Shown in pieces: positions 1-11,990 of a stretch of 64,000 nt of DNA (its first letter is position 1; the number at the start of each line of letters is the position of its first letter). A program made the translations under genes and the position numbers. This DNA is from Diorhabda sublineata. Lineage: Eukaryota; Arthropoda; Insecta; Coleoptera; Chrysomelidae. The notes below the pieces were generated by a model, which was given only the letters and a program-made list of their open reading frames with translations, had not been told where the DNA came from and did not search any database. Where the stretch lies: NCBI RefSeq assembly GCF_026230105.1, contig NC_079485.1, forward strand, positions 23,789,572 to 23,853,571, given 5' to 3'.

Positions 1-477
1 AATTTGTAATAAAACTCAATATGTATTAACATTATCATAATATTATGAGTATACAAGTCGTTCACAACGTAGAAGGCACTTTCCAGTAAATATGTCCTCA
101 AATTCTTGCGAAATACGGGAAATATGTTATAGATTTGATTTCAATTAGCAAATGGTTGTGCATTTTATTCGCATTGTACAGTATTTAACCTATAGCTTAT
201 TCTAAACGAGGAGTGGGTAAATAAAGATCGTCTCCCCGTTTCTTAGTAGATATATATTACCTTTTTAGAATAGGAGAAGCGTATTTACAGTTAGTCAAAC
301 GGATTAAAATAAGGAAAGAAGAATCAATATTTTGAATCTGAAAAAGTGAAAAGCGACTGAAAAAGTTTAATTCCCTGGAAACTTTCTTAGTGCAAAACAG
401 GCAGAACTTAATTCGTTAGATAAAACGGCGATATGTAACTCCCATTGCTAAGTAGTACAAAAAGCTGCAACGTATTT
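1..477. other. AT-rich intergenic, nothing recognised
   Basis: No convincing ORF, repeat or TE motif was seen before the RT fragment that begins near 478. Confidence 0.5.
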
Positions 478-637
478 TTATATGCACATGAAGTGTCATG
501 ACATCAAGGTTGCTCAAAAGAATCTAGTATCGTCCGCAAAAAGATATATTTTACTGCTGATGTCTAGATAGGAAATGCCGTTCATGAACAAAATAGGGCC
601 TAGTACTGAGCCTTGAAGCACTCCATTGCGACAACTA
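478..637 (-). pseudogene. LINE reverse transcriptase fragment (Jockey-like)
   Basis: Read on the minus strand this encodes GVLQGSVLGPILF, then LDISSKIYLFADDTR, followed after a frame break by SNLDVMTLHVH. These are RT motif B (GVPQGSVLGPILF) and motif C (FADD), so it is a piece of the palm domain of a non-LTR retrotransposon. The same family occurs at 9925-10330 (DDTSFSWSNPDITALH) and 59224-59752 (GVPQGSVLGPISF). Only about 50 codons survive. It abuts a mariner relic at about 638, so its 5' part has been lost or displaced. Clade placement (Jockey group) is inference from motif style. Confidence 0.7.
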
Positions 638-1430
638 GCGATATAATCGAAAATATTCACCAAATTTCACTTGACGATCATCGGATTTAGGTTAGAGAAA
701 TAAAAGAGAATATTGGCATACCAAAGGAACGCATTTCGCCATATACTGACTGAAGAATTACGCATGCGTAACCTATCCGCGAATTAGGTGCGGCGTTTGC
801 TCACTTTAGTCCAAAAGAACATTCGAATGAATATTTCTCGGGACTCATTGACGCGGTTTAAGCGAAATGAGTCGAAATTTTTACGAAAATTGATAACTGT
901 TAATGAACTCTGGATCTACCACTACTCCTGAAACGAAAAAATAGTGAAGGCTACTTTGTTTATCAACCATCTTCAAAAAAGCAGAACAATAACAGGAGAG
1001 TATCATGCATAATTACTTGATAAGGTAAAGGAAGAAATTACGGAAAACCGTTCGCATTTGAAGGTAAAAGAAGTGCTTTTCCACCAGGATAACGCTTCTT
1101 CTCACATTTAAGTGAGCGCAATGCTTAAACTTCAAAAATTGCACTTTGAATTGATCGATGACCCCACCTTATTCACCAGATCTAGCCTCCAGTGACTTTT
1201 CTCCTCTTTCCCACAATAAATTTCTATTTTTAGGAGAGAAATTTTCGTCAAATGAGGACGTTATGCATACGTGAACCCCCATTATGAGGAAAAAGATGGC
1301 TATTATTTTAAAAGATCAGAGCATTGCTGAAAAAGTGCAAAGACTAAAAATTTTCAAGAATTAAACAGATTATGGAGAAAAATGTGTTGTTTCTTTGTAA
1401 GGTCAGAAACTTTTCGGGCCACCCTCGTAG
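638..1430 (+). pseudogene. Mariner transposase relic with 3' TIR
   Basis: Decayed Tc1/mariner transposase. Visible in shifting frames are SLDDHRI and VREIKENIGIP (helix-turn-helix region), RRLLTLVQKNIRMNISRDSL, FLRKLITVNELWIYHY (family VTxDETWIHHY, first catalytic Asp changed to Asn), FHQDNASSH (second Asp present), and FELIDDPTLFTRSSL where the family reads HPPYSPDLAPSDF. The copy ends at GGTCAGAAACTTTTCGGGCC plus ACCCTCGTA, about 1401-1429, which looks like a mariner terminal inverted repeat. No matching 5' TIR was found, because the N-terminal part is missing where a LINE fragment abuts. Several stops and frameshifts make it non-functional. Confidence 0.75.
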
Positions 1431-1855
1431 TTCATGTAGGAATACTAATAAATGATTCAACTATAATCTCAAAATAACAAGAAATACTACAAATACAAAC
1501 CTTCAGTTATAGAATGATTTATTGGAATAAGAAGATCGTGGCAGACGATACAACAGAACGATGTCGCAGTTATTGAAAACAATCTTAGGAAGCTCTGCTA
1601 ATTGACATATCAGTCCCAAATAACTCAAGTACAGAAGATAAATACATTCACTGGATAACCAAACATGGATGTTGTGATAAGGATAAAAAAAATGAAATTT
1701 GGAATCGTGAATAAGTCAAGATCATTCCAATAGTTTTGTCCCATAAAGAGCTAATTCTAAAAAAAAAAATAAGTATTTCCTTCGAAAATATCAACACTGT
1801 CAAGTCAATTTAATTAATTATTTGAAAATTTGTAACCTTAGTTAATTAGATAGAA

Positions 1856-3324
1856 TACCTGGGGGCAGCTAAGAACGGCCGTCGGCGATATCTGAGGACC
1901 GGATTTAATTACTTCAGGAAAAAAAATATAACAAAAGTGGATATAATAAATACATGGAAATTATTTTAAGAATTCTAGGTCCACCACGGCGTATTTGAAA
2001 GGAAGAGAATTTTTTTTTAATTTTCCCAATTAAATGGCATTCTATATACGATAATCGAATTCTATGTGTAATTGCTAGAGGGTGTTGTTTCTTATATTTT
2101 AGATATTGTGATTTCTATTGACAAATTTGAATAGAAGCATAAAAGTTTGAGTAGATGTTTTAAAAGTAAACTAAATAAATATTGAAATAGCGAAAACCGT
2201 ATGTCGATGTGTTATTTCTTTCTCTAGGAATCTTAAGAAATTTGTAAACGGCGAGAATTTTTGTGTCTTACTGTCGTTACTTCTTATACTACACTAATTA
2301 TACTGCACCAGAGTCTAAATGTTCGAGATTTTTATATCAGACTGGATTATTGCGACTAGCTATTATATATGATACACGAAGATCCTGAAATACATTGACG
2401 AATTTTGTGCATAAATGAGGCAACTTTTCATAGTATTGGAAGAGTAAATCGCCACAATATTCACTACTGGTCCGAAACGAATTCCCGTTGAATGCAGGAG
2501 ATCCAACATCGGGGTAGTTGGTATGTGCGGTGTGGGCTTCTAAGCGAAAAAATAATTAAGGTGTTATTTTTAATGCGACAGCTAATGGACAGAGATTTTT
2601 TAAATCGAGCAAATCCTGATTTTATTTGTCCACCCAAATAACCAGATCTAACTTACTTGAATTTTTATTCGTGGGGCTGAATAAAAGATTGTGCTAAAAC
2701 CAATACACCCACGACAAGGAATGATGTGGTGATTTTAAAAATACGACAGGTAATACAAAGTATTTCAATGGCAGAAATTGAAACCACTGTCCTATACCCC
2801 CGACAGCGACCAATTTTATGTATAGAAAAGAATGGATGACATTTGCCAGACCTAGGGTGCCACTAATTTCGTAGCTAGCTTTTAAAGTTGTTAATTGTTA
2901 GATTAGTTTTACATTTAGACAACTCCATCTATTGGCAATTACAAGATTATTATGAGAACAGTATGAATTACTGCCGGTAGGCCAATGTAAGAACTATACA
3001 ACCAGAATAAATTTTTAATTTCCGATTGAGCGAACCAGCCTAATAGACGCTAGAAGAAAAATTTCGAGACATAATGAAGATATCAACATGCGGTTGTCAC
3101 TATTTCAATACTGATTAATTTTAATTTTGAAAAACCTACTTAAAGGTTCACACTTCTATTTAAATTTGTGAAATCACAATATCTAAAATATATGAAACAA
3201 CTCCCTGTAGCAATCACGCTTCTGATAAAAATTCCCTAGAATTTTGTTATATAGTAATGCTGGACAAAAGTTATTTGAAACAGCATCAAGTTTGGGCAAG
3301 TCGTTCTTAGTTGCCCACTCAGTA
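1856..3324 (+). mobile_element. 1.47-kb Tc1/mariner-type DNA transposon, decayed
   Basis: Both ends are recognisable as inverted repeats next to TA dinucleotides (1856-1857 and 3323-3324). The left end reads CCTGGGGGCAGCTAAGAACG; the right end, reverse-complemented, reads CTGAGTGGGCAACTAAGAAC. A second, longer subterminal inverted pair lies at 2071-2137 and 3153-3214, sharing TTTTAGATATTGTGATTTC. The interior carries a transposase relic in the plus direction (2414-2838). Size, TA flanks and transposase type fit the IS630/Tc1/mariner superfamily. The exact family was not named. Confidence 0.7.
2414..2838 (+). pseudogene. DDE transposase relic inside the 1.47-kb element
   Basis: Reading frames give NEATFHSIGRVNRHNIHYWS, where related transposases have DEATF, so the catalytic Asp appears replaced by Asn. 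Next come an in-frame TGA, then GSWYVRCGLLSEKIIKVLF, DRDFLNRANPDFI, PDLTYLNFYSWG followed by a stop and IKDC (related elements have PDLTPLDFFLWGxLKD; the last acidic residue is Asn here), and a C-terminal helix-rich tail ending near PRQRPILC. This is the DDE_3-type catalytic region only; the DNA-binding N-terminus is not readable. Inactive. Confidence 0.65.
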
Positions 3325-4805
3325 CATCTAACCAGAATCTTGCATTACCACTAAAATATCTAGTAATAGATAGAGTGATATGGAAAATCTATAGGATAAA
3401 AGTAATATCACACATAATCTGAGTAACTAATAATATTGAAACAATGGAAAAATGGAAAAATGGAAAAAATGAGCTGATGTACTACTACATAAAAACTTCA
3501 TTTTCAAATAATCGAATCTTTTTGATATAATCAAGAATACGGTTGTAAATCTCAAACGGAAGAAAAGAAATGTTTTGTGACAACTCGTTTTATCATATTC
3601 GTGACAGTTTGTTTATTCCGAGTATCGTAGTTGATGATTTGAAGTTATATATGTGATCTTTGATAGGTTATATTCTACTGAGACGTAACAAAAAAAATAT
3701 TGCAAAATGCCAATTATTCAGTATGTATTGATCACCAAAGGGTTGAAATTAATGTATAACGGTATCTGGGAGATAAATAATTGACAAAGTTAATTGAAAA
3801 AAATAAAATTTAGTGGGCATCGCACTGGTATAAAATTTACTGAAAAGTACTGGAATTAGTATATATGATACATCAATATTTGGAAAATTGAGCAGTTTGT
3901 TATGAATACAGCTAGGTAGCTTCTCAAAAACATCAAAGTTAGTGACGTCGTTCCATCGTTCTTTTTTCTTTGATCCTTGATATTTTCAAATTGTTTCCAC
4001 CACTTCAAGTTTTTTTCAATAAACTTGCTGAAATTATGAATCTTTATTCACGAGTACAAATAAACGAGTACGTACGATCTTTATAGAAAAAATAATTTTT
4101 TCAGAAATTGATGAGCCAGCAAAATCACATAATGCCTTATTTTTACTATTATCGGTGAAAAAAATTACACCAGAAACATTTACTCTGTCTCATATTGTGT
4201 TGGAATATAGAGAAGACTCAAGAGAATTTAACCTTCCGAGTTGGTTTTGTTAAAAGTAGAGTAATGAGTGTGTTGAGGTGTACATCAATTAGTGTACAAA
4301 ATGTATCAGAAATCTAAGGATGCTGTTGAGTAAGAGCTTAGTTAGTTACACAGTAATAATTTAAGTAACCTTTCAATTGCTGATTGATCTTGAGATCATT
4401 GTTAACACAAGCCGCGCAAAGAGGGCGCTTAGAAACTCACTAAAATAAGACTTGACTTGGTAGAATACAATTTCGAAATACAGTACGTTAACAGAAGAGC
4501 AAATTACTCTGGCAGTATATTAAGAATCTGTATAAAAGAACTTAAAGACTTATACATAAATAACTCATACAATTTATCCTTTTTTGATAAAAGTTTTAAA
4601 TATCTTGGAGGCGCATAAATTGCTAATCCTATCCTTTGAAAATAACAGTGTCTCACTTCGAAGTAACAAAAACAAGTTGAAATTTAGCGAAGCCTCATCT
4701 ATCCGAGAATACAACTTCGACTTGGGGCGCTGGAAAAGCTTGATAACCTATCAGTAAAATTTGAAGTGAAGAAAATTAACGTTAATGATATTTTTAAAAT
4801 GTGCA
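3325..4805. other. Intergenic, only a short tandem repeat
   Basis: Contains a short tandem run of an AATGGAAA-like unit (about three copies, 3443-3469). No ORF or TE motif was otherwise recognised. Confidence 0.5.
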
Positions 4806-4847
4806 CCATGAAAGTATTTATAGAAGAAGGTAATAGAAAATTGAGAA

Positions 4848-5400
4848 ATGTGCAAGTATGTAGGCATCCTCGAAGTACCAAATATTATAGAGCAGAAAGA
4901 AGACATTCAAAAGATCGTAGAAAGATATCACAATGACCTAATGTTTGGAGGACATGTAGGAAATAACAGATTATTAAAGAAAATAAGGGCAAATTTCAAA
5001 TGGAGAAACATGGAGCAAGATGTCAGATAATATGATTAATATGTAATCAATTGTTACGTGTGTACGTAAACCAAGCTGAACAAGGTCATAAAGAGAAATT
5101 TATCATTACAGATATGGTAGTTGAACCATTCGACATAATATGTATATACACGATAGGTTCATTTGTCGAAAGTAACAGTGGAACCGTTAGTGTATCATAA
5201 TAATGTGTAACAGAACAAAATATGCGATCATGACACCGGTTAGAAACAAAGAAGCAATATTTGATAATTACGGTTTAATGGAAGGAAAAATGATAGATCA
5301 ACGAACACAATGTAAGTATGGAATATTGAGTAAGCTAGCAGAACTATTGAAAATGAAACATAACTTTCCAATGACATTGATGTTGCATCTTGTCAATTTG
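4848..5400 (+). pseudogene. LTR-retrotransposon integrase relic
   Basis: The frame from 4848 gives IEQKEDIQKIVERYHND, MFGGHVGNNRLLKKI, RANFKWRNMEQDVR, then stops, then NCYVCT. This is the integrase zinc-binding domain: paired His in YHNDLMFGGH and a Cys pair in CYVC. Further on are PFDII, then in another frame RTKYAIMTPVRNKEAIFDN and LSKLAELLKMKHNFP, which fit the start of the integrase catalytic core (family TKYxxxxPxxNKEA, TDxGxEY, LxxLLxIxHxxS). In the DQRTQCKY stretch the acidic residues are degraded. It most resembles Ty3/gypsy-type Pol. No LTRs were found, and multiple stops make it dead. Confidence 0.65.
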
Positions 5401-5540
5401 TTTTCAGAGTACACCTTTCGGCTGTTACATCAATCGTTTGCATCATTATATTGTCCGCTTTCAGATTCACAATTAACTCCCCATAGTTTCCACTGTACAT
5501 CTGGCATGTCAGATCGACATTAAATCACAGTTTAATTCTG

Positions 5541-6288
5541 GAATTGGATGTCGGAAAAATACAAGAAATATAAAGTTATCTAGTTATATTTTCTTCGAGA
5601 AACACTACAAGAAACGAATAGTCAGTTGTAAAAGTTCAATTTTCCTTAGATACCAAATAAAAATGGGCGATAAATCAGTAGCATAATGTGATGTTATTAG
5701 ATACCTTAGAAAATAAAAAGACAATAATGGCCTGTAACAGTACTAGTCAGATATGTGAACGCAAAAATGGGAAATACTTGTAGAATGAACTATAAGCCAA
5801 CAATAATATTTCATTTTTATAATATAAAATTGAATATATAGTGATGAAAATAAAATACTGAATGTGAAAGTTGCGTAGTTGTTGCCTAAACAGTATGAAT
5901 ACCAACAAAAATTCTAACTTAGTTATGAAAATGAAATGTTTAGAAGGTATTTTCATAGTACGATGAATAAATTGAAATATAAACCTCAGAGGGAATTTTT
6001 TTCCATCTGAAGACTTAGTCAGTTTTCTTATAGGCCTCGGGCTGAACCATTTTAATCCCTAATAATGCATCATTTTTCCTCAGATCTAATACAATGTTTC
6101 GTATTTTGAGTAAATTAAGCAGACAGAACAGTACTTGAATATAAGCTGGAATAAATTGCCTGAGCAGCACCGAAAGTCTATATGTTAAACTGGGTTTTAT
6201 AGAGGGTGTCTCGTAAATAATGCTAATCATTATTTATGGTTTTGACCCAAGGTATTTTTGGGCTTTGATGCAAAAAATTTCGTTTCGA

Positions 6289-6291
<3 letters not shown>
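5541..6291. other. Intergenic, nothing recognised
   Basis: AT-rich with only short chance ORFs. It leads into the (TA)n tract at 6292. Confidence 0.45.

Positions 6292-6319
<28 letters not shown>
6292..6319. repeat. (TA)n microsatellite
   Basis: About 14 uninterrupted TA units at the edge of the hairpin repeat. The related repeat at 59.1 kb also abuts a TA tract. Confidence 0.95.
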
Positions 6320-6602
6320 TCTTTAAGTCAAAGTTTGACATTGGCACTAACAATTCGCTTATTTATATTGATCACTAGATCACCTTCACCACAAATATCA
6401 AAATAAGAATAAAATTAAACTAGAACTTTGTTCTAATAAGAAAAATTAATTTTTCCTTAGCTCTTATTGTCAGTGCCAATATCATATTTTGATAAAGACT
6501 TAAAGAAAAGTCGAAATGGTAAATTTCATCTATCTTTTCAAAATTACCTAGAAAAATATAATTTTGAAACAGAAGAGACCAAAAATGAACATTTAAAAAC
6601 AT
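6320..6602 (+). repeat. Dispersed repeat with hammerhead-like hairpin, copy 1
   Basis: Positions 6488-6600 match, in opposite orientation, 59100-59215. Shared blocks are GACTTAAAGAAAAGTC followed by GAAA, AATTTTGAAACAGAAGAGAC (one base different at 59 kb) and AACATTT near the end. The block at 6497-6512 is a perfect 5-bp hairpin (GACTT/AAGTC, loop AAAGAA). A short inverted relative of the TGCCAAT...CTTAAAGAA part lies at 6320-6355, and a weaker relative of the AGTGCCAAT motif near 6840-6860. It may derive from a Penelope-like or other retroelement terminus; that is inference. Confidence 0.6.
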
Positions 6603-9578
6603 ATTTTTCAGACCTTTGTAGTTTGCTGAAAACTACATGATAGTTCTGTTAATATTGCAATATTGCTCCTGTGATTATACCATTTTCACTCCATAGCCGA
6701 CTTTGGACTTTGAAAGTAACCAATTTGATTTATGTTCCTGCAGCTATTTATCCGAGGAGGTTCTCGGTGGCTAGTTAATTAATTTTCAAATATCTCTTCT
6801 AGGTATTTTGTAAAGAAGATTACTTTTTGCACGTTATTTTTGCCCTAATTGCCAGTGTTTCTAATATGTTATTCTCTACTTGAATTAAATCGAAGCAAGG
6901 AATTTTCGAAAACCTTTGCCTGGAAAAAAATATTGTACATTCATTAAAATACTTTTCGAAAGAAAAACTATACCTCCTTATTTTGTATCTATTCATAAAT
7001 AGGAATGTGAAGGAGTTGAATTGTGGAAATATAATATATGGAAATATTTGGAATACTGAACAAAGCATATGTTATCGACTGGATTTCAACTTGATATTGG
7101 AAATATCCAAATGTATTCAGAATGTGTTACTTATAGTCCAGTTATTATATTATATAAATTTATTTGCCTTCTCTTAATTTTTACCAGCAAGACATTATGT
7201 GTTAATAAATTTTTAATGATTAAGAAAAGCGAAACAGATCTACATTGCACAGTGAAGGAGATTTTCCAGAGATTTGGGTATTAGAAAAGTTTTTTCAAAT
7301 ATTTTTGAAAAAGCAACATGAGTTGCGTTGAGATAACTATGCTAGTAGAACTGAAGCAAGTAAGTAGAAAATCAATATAAAAATAATATAGATAAATTCT
7401 CAAACAAGACTGGAATTTGTTAGGGTATGTTAAACGAAAAATTTTTTTCTAAATAGAGACCATGCTCAAAGACCACAAAGAACCTATGTTTAGGCTGGTA
7501 TTGCAAAAAATATTATTTTATCTTGATTTACTGAAAAATACATTAAATCATGATTTGACCTAGTTTTTCCAAATCTAAATTCCACTTTTAGACAAGACAT
7601 TTCAAAATAAGTGCTTCGAAAGAAGGGGAGCAGTGAAATTGTCTATTAAATTAATCGATATTAACCCAATAGACTTTTTTTACGGGGTTATCTCAAATTT
7701 CAAATCTACACTGATAAACCTGACAATATATGCCATCCAAGAAACTGAATCAAGCATTAATACAGAATGTAAAACTATTATAAAAATTTTATTCAATTTA
7801 CTTTGCTTAAGTATTTTATAAATAATGAGTTGCTATGAATAAATATTGTATTTTTATCGATTTCATAACAATTCAAATCCATATTCAACTAATGTTGAAT
7901 TTATACTTCATTTTTTTGGCGCACTGTTTATTTGGAGAAATAAACGACTGAACCTATTGAGAGAGATAGTAAGAGGTATTTGGGAATGGGGTGCATCAAA
8001 TGCTAACTACTTATAATACAATTCAATAAAGAGCTTACTGGATAATTATGTTCAATAATCTAATTTTTATAACGTCTAACTACAAAGATTTATAAAAAAA
8101 TTCTCATTATAAAAAAATGTCTACGCTACTTCAAACTTACTGTTAGTAGTGAAAAATTCAATTCAAGTAAGGTCTGACGACGTTATAGTATTTGTACAAG
8201 AATTTTCCTACAGATTTTCTAATTAAAATATAAATGAAAAAATTCCTAACCTCAGAGTTATTAGTAATAAAATTTAGGTAGGTCAGCAAAATTGAAAATG
8301 GAAATCAATTTTTCATTAGTCTTATCAACGGTGGAAAACAGGGGAAGACAAGACGAGGGATGTTAGTTACCAGTTGAAAAACACAAGTATAGTCAATAGT
8401 AATTATAAGACAATTTCGTGATTACAAAAACATTTTGTTTCCATAAATGCGTGAAGTGTATCTCTGTGTTGCGGATTACGGATTCTATCTTAGATCTCAT
8501 ACAATATGCCAGAAATAATTGGTTACTATACATTCCAATGAATTTCTGTGCAATGAAAGCATTAAACGGTCGTCGATAACTTCCAATATACATAACACTG
8601 CATTAGAATGTGCAAGTAAAATTGACTTGTTGATCTTGATCTGCAAGCTGTTACGAAAATTTAATCTTAAGGTAAACTGAAACTTAAAGATAGTAATTTA
8701 GTGATGGGTTTGTCAACCAACAGTATTTGAGTTAAATTAATTGAATAGTTATTTAATTACGATCACTATTCACGATTATATATGAAATAAAAATCAGATC
8801 CTCGAAGTAAAAAGGAAGCCTCATTTCGTCTCTGTCGTGGTTTAATATTTTTTTTAACCAGATATTACGTGGGTTTTATATCTTGTGTGGTAGGATTATA
8901 TCCAACCATATATCTCAATTTTTAAATTTAATATATGAGAATGGTCAAATGAAAATATTTCAGTATTTGGAGAACTAGAATTGAAATTAAATACTTATAG
9001 CTTTTTTCTTCATCACATTTCAAGAGTTCAAAACTTTAGTATTCTGAATTTCTATTTATCTAGTTCGATTATTATAATAATGAAAATCGTAAATGACCAT
9101 TTTATATCTCATGAAAAAAGGTGCCTTCAGATTTATATGGGATGTATATTAAACCGTTGGAATTATACATTATTATTATGTTTATCCAAAATTTCAAATT
9201 TCATCTCAATGGAGTTCATTTAAAGTTAGAATAAGAAGTGTATAAGTGTGATTATAACTATTTTGAGATATTTGCATTCAAAGTTAATCAAAATTTGAAA
9301 TTTCTTGAAAATTGCTGGAGGAATGTTTATTTAAAATTTATAATTGATTTAAAAGTGGTACATTCCAAATCTATTACAGTTTATTTGAATGGTTTATTAA
9401 TGTTTTGTCAAATCACAAAAAAGTACTTATACCAACTGTTTATCCCAAAAAACTTGAAATAAAAATTATTGCACAGAAATAAATAGAGAAAAATACAAAT
9501 TTTATCCGTCATTGTAATATAAAATGAAATCAATTTCATGTGCTTCATTTTTTCTTCCTCTCCGTCGTCAGTTTCTGG
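6603..9578. other. AT-rich intergenic, no recognised gene
   Basis: Only short ORFs of AT-biased composition were seen. Apart from the AGTGCCAAT-like scrap near 6850 no TE motif was recognised. Confidence 0.45.
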
Positions 9579-9764
9579 TTAATTTTCAAGTACAGTTTCT
9601 TGGCTGCTTTCATTTCTTCGGATTAATTTTGATTTCTTTTCTCTCTTATTTTTTTTCTCGTATTGATTGTTGTTATAATATGCATGATGTGTTGTAGGAA
9701 TGAATTCCAAAAGTTCTTGTAAATTTTCCCATTTTACCTCATTTATTTTTAACTGTAAAAACAT
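9579..9764 (-). other. Short ORF of unknown origin
   Basis: A 61-codon minus-strand ORF beginning MFLQLKINEVKWENLQELL and continuing EFIPTTHHAYYNN, then a Lys/Glu/Asn-rich tail. The WENLQELLEFIP...HHAYY pattern looks like real protein rather than AT-rich noise. It could be a remnant of a mobile-element protein, but I do not recognise the family. No splice sites or partner exons were established. Confidence 0.2.
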
Positions 9765-9924
9765 GTCTTCTCAAACTGCATCTTCCTGCGACCTTAGAAA
9801 TACGCATTTGCTAAAAGAAAAGTCTTAATCCAGTACTTTTATCACTCTGACGGTTTTGTGTGAAAGAAAAATTAAATTTCCCTATATTCAATATACGATT
9901 TTCTGTATCTTTGTTTGAATCTTT

Positions 9925-10330
9925 GAAGATACTTTTTTGCCAATAGACGTCAGTTTGTAAGGGTTGATACAATGATGTCTTCTTGCAAGCCAATAGAATG
10001 TGGAGTGCCTTAAAGCTCAGTGGTAAAATATGTCTATTTGTAGACGACACTAGTTTCTCGTGGAGTAACCCTGATATCACAGCACTTCATATGACCATAT
10101 CTAGAGACCTAATCACCCTTAAACCATGGAGCGAATCCATCTTCCCTGTCTCAATATTTGTAAAACCAAAGATTTGTGATATATAAAAATTAAGTTCCTC
10201 CTGCTTTGCGCTGAGATAAGTTTCCAAAGAACTTATCCACATCCTTAACATTCAAACTACAAAAGAGAGCTCTTCCTTCCTTATTCATCTTTGAATTCAC
10301 TTGCCCAATTCGTAAACACGCTTTTCCAAT
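9925..10330 (+). pseudogene. LINE reverse transcriptase fragment with internal deletion
   Basis: The plus strand gives YFFANRRQFVRVDTMMSSC, KPIECGVP, then a stop, and after a frame change LSGKICLFVDDTSFSWSNPD and ITALHMTISRDLITLKPW. This matches the family at 59224-59752 (SYLTNRSQLIRVDSTITFC, KPIKYGVP, ISGRICLFVKD). The stretch between GVP and the SGKICLF strand (QGSVLGPI...FLLFINDI in the 59-kb copy) is deleted. Downstream SSSCFALR, a stop and VSKEL continue the thumb region to about 10330 with more stops. The FADD box reads FVDD, so both catalytic Asp are present. Dead copy. Confidence 0.7.
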
Positions 10331-11872
10331 TCTAATAATAATATTTAATTTAGGACATGCAGCATACTGGTTCAATTTTTGCCATGGACTCATATACGAG
10401 TTATTACACTATTATCTTTAATTTTGTTATTCATTGTGGTTTTCTTTTGTGTATTGAATTTTTATTCTATTTGAATCTTTATTTAGTTATTTTTATGTTT
10501 GTCTTTCAGTATTTACAAGCTTTTGTTTACAAATTGTGACAACAATAAAATGTTCTCTGTTTCTAAAAATATTTGGCGAATCACATTGGTAATGTAATGA
10601 ATCAAACAAAACACAATTTCCTGTGAGCGTCTGTTAGCGACTGTTTCATCCCATACATCCATATTTGATTGTCTTGTCACGAGATTTTGTATACAAAAAT
10701 TATGTCGGCAGTTGTCCAAGACTTTTATTTTGTTGGGTGAAGGGGGATTCACAAAGCTTGCTGAAGATCGAGGCTATCCATATAAGTTTCTGGCGAATCC
10801 TTATTTAGATTTGAGTTTTTTTCTTTTGAACACCGTGCCTTCTTTTCTATTTGTGATGAACCATTTGCTTTATCTCAGTATCTCAACTTGTTCTGCATCC
10901 TGAAAATGTTTAATGATAGTGGCAGAACTATAACACTTACTACAAGGGTCAGAATTAGGGCGATAGAGTTTCAATTATGTATTAAAAACATATCGATAAT
11001 ACGGGTCTTTAGCAGAAATTATGTTTTTTTCAATATACAAATCGTACATTTTTTTCTATATTGAGTTCCGGTGATAAATATAGAGTTTTAAAGTTTGAAT
11101 TTTTGAAATAACGACTCCGGTATTTCGGAAACAATTTTATGTGTTCACTGACTAAATTTCGTTTTACTGGATCGATTTTTCCAGCAGAATCGCGACCTCT
11201 ATGCTCCTTTTTATAAATACCAATATCGCTAATTTGGTAACAAACCGTAATAAGTTGTTTATGTCAGAAGTTCGAAGAAAAAACATTTAGAATGTTTATG
11301 AGCATAAATATTTTAGTACTGAAACTTTTGCCAGGAAGATAAAAATAAGTTCTGTAAAGCAAGAAATTTTTCAAAAAGTTTGTGTCTATTCGCTTGCGAG
11401 GTAGCTCTATCCAGAAGCTCTTCTCATTTGCCTGTGCAGGTTCTTTATCGTTGGAAGCCAATAAATCAGTTTCGGTTGCATAATCACATGCCTCATCGGT
11501 TTCGCACGGGCCAGAAATATCGCAATCTCAAATAGTAGTCTCAATTAAATTAAAAATAAATCATTGGAATAACCTCAAAATTTTAATTTTACACCTATGA
11601 AATTTCAGAAATGATTCATATAGTATTTCTACTCTCCAATAGATGGCACTCAAGACAAATATTTCACTTGTCTTTGTTTTGTCCCAAACATATCTCAACT
11701 TCTTTTGATTTTCTGCAAATATTTCCAAATTAAAAAAAATTGCACAAATATCCTTTAATGCCAAGGACTTCAATTAACTTCTTTGTTCGATTATGAGTTG
11801 AACTAAAATATGAGCATCTATAGTATTCAAGGCATCCTCAAACCGCCCTGATATAACTAACATTACATTGTC
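10331..11872. other. Intergenic with one unassigned minus-strand ORF
   Basis: Mostly AT-rich. On the minus strand about 11540-11264 there is an open frame richer in Asp/Glu/Lys, including PCETDEACDYATETDLLAS, NDKEPAQANEKSFWIELPRK and RIDTNFLKNFLLY. It may be a host or TE remnant; no family was recognised. Confidence 0.35.
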
Positions 11873-11990
11873 TGGCGTGCATTTCGATAAGCAAATTTAC
11901 CTTCGGTGTCTGAATACGATAACTTTGTTATCGAATCGCGCCTCAGATAGTGTTTGTTCTTAGAAATAAACAGTTTTCAGCCTCTGAAAC
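11873..11990. repeat. Hairpin repeat family B, inverted pair of copies
   Basis: The plus-strand copy at 11910-11953 reads CTGAATAC, then GATAACTTTGTTATC, then GAATCGCGCCTCAGATAGTG. An inverted, more diverged copy lies immediately upstream at 11873-11907 (GGCGTGCATTTCGATAAGC...). Relatives are at 37795-37837 and 56365-56415, both on the minus strand. The hairpin GATAAC-TTT-GTTATC is perfect. The AAATAAACAG stretch that follows here also occurs beside the 37.8-kb copy. Confidence 0.65.
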
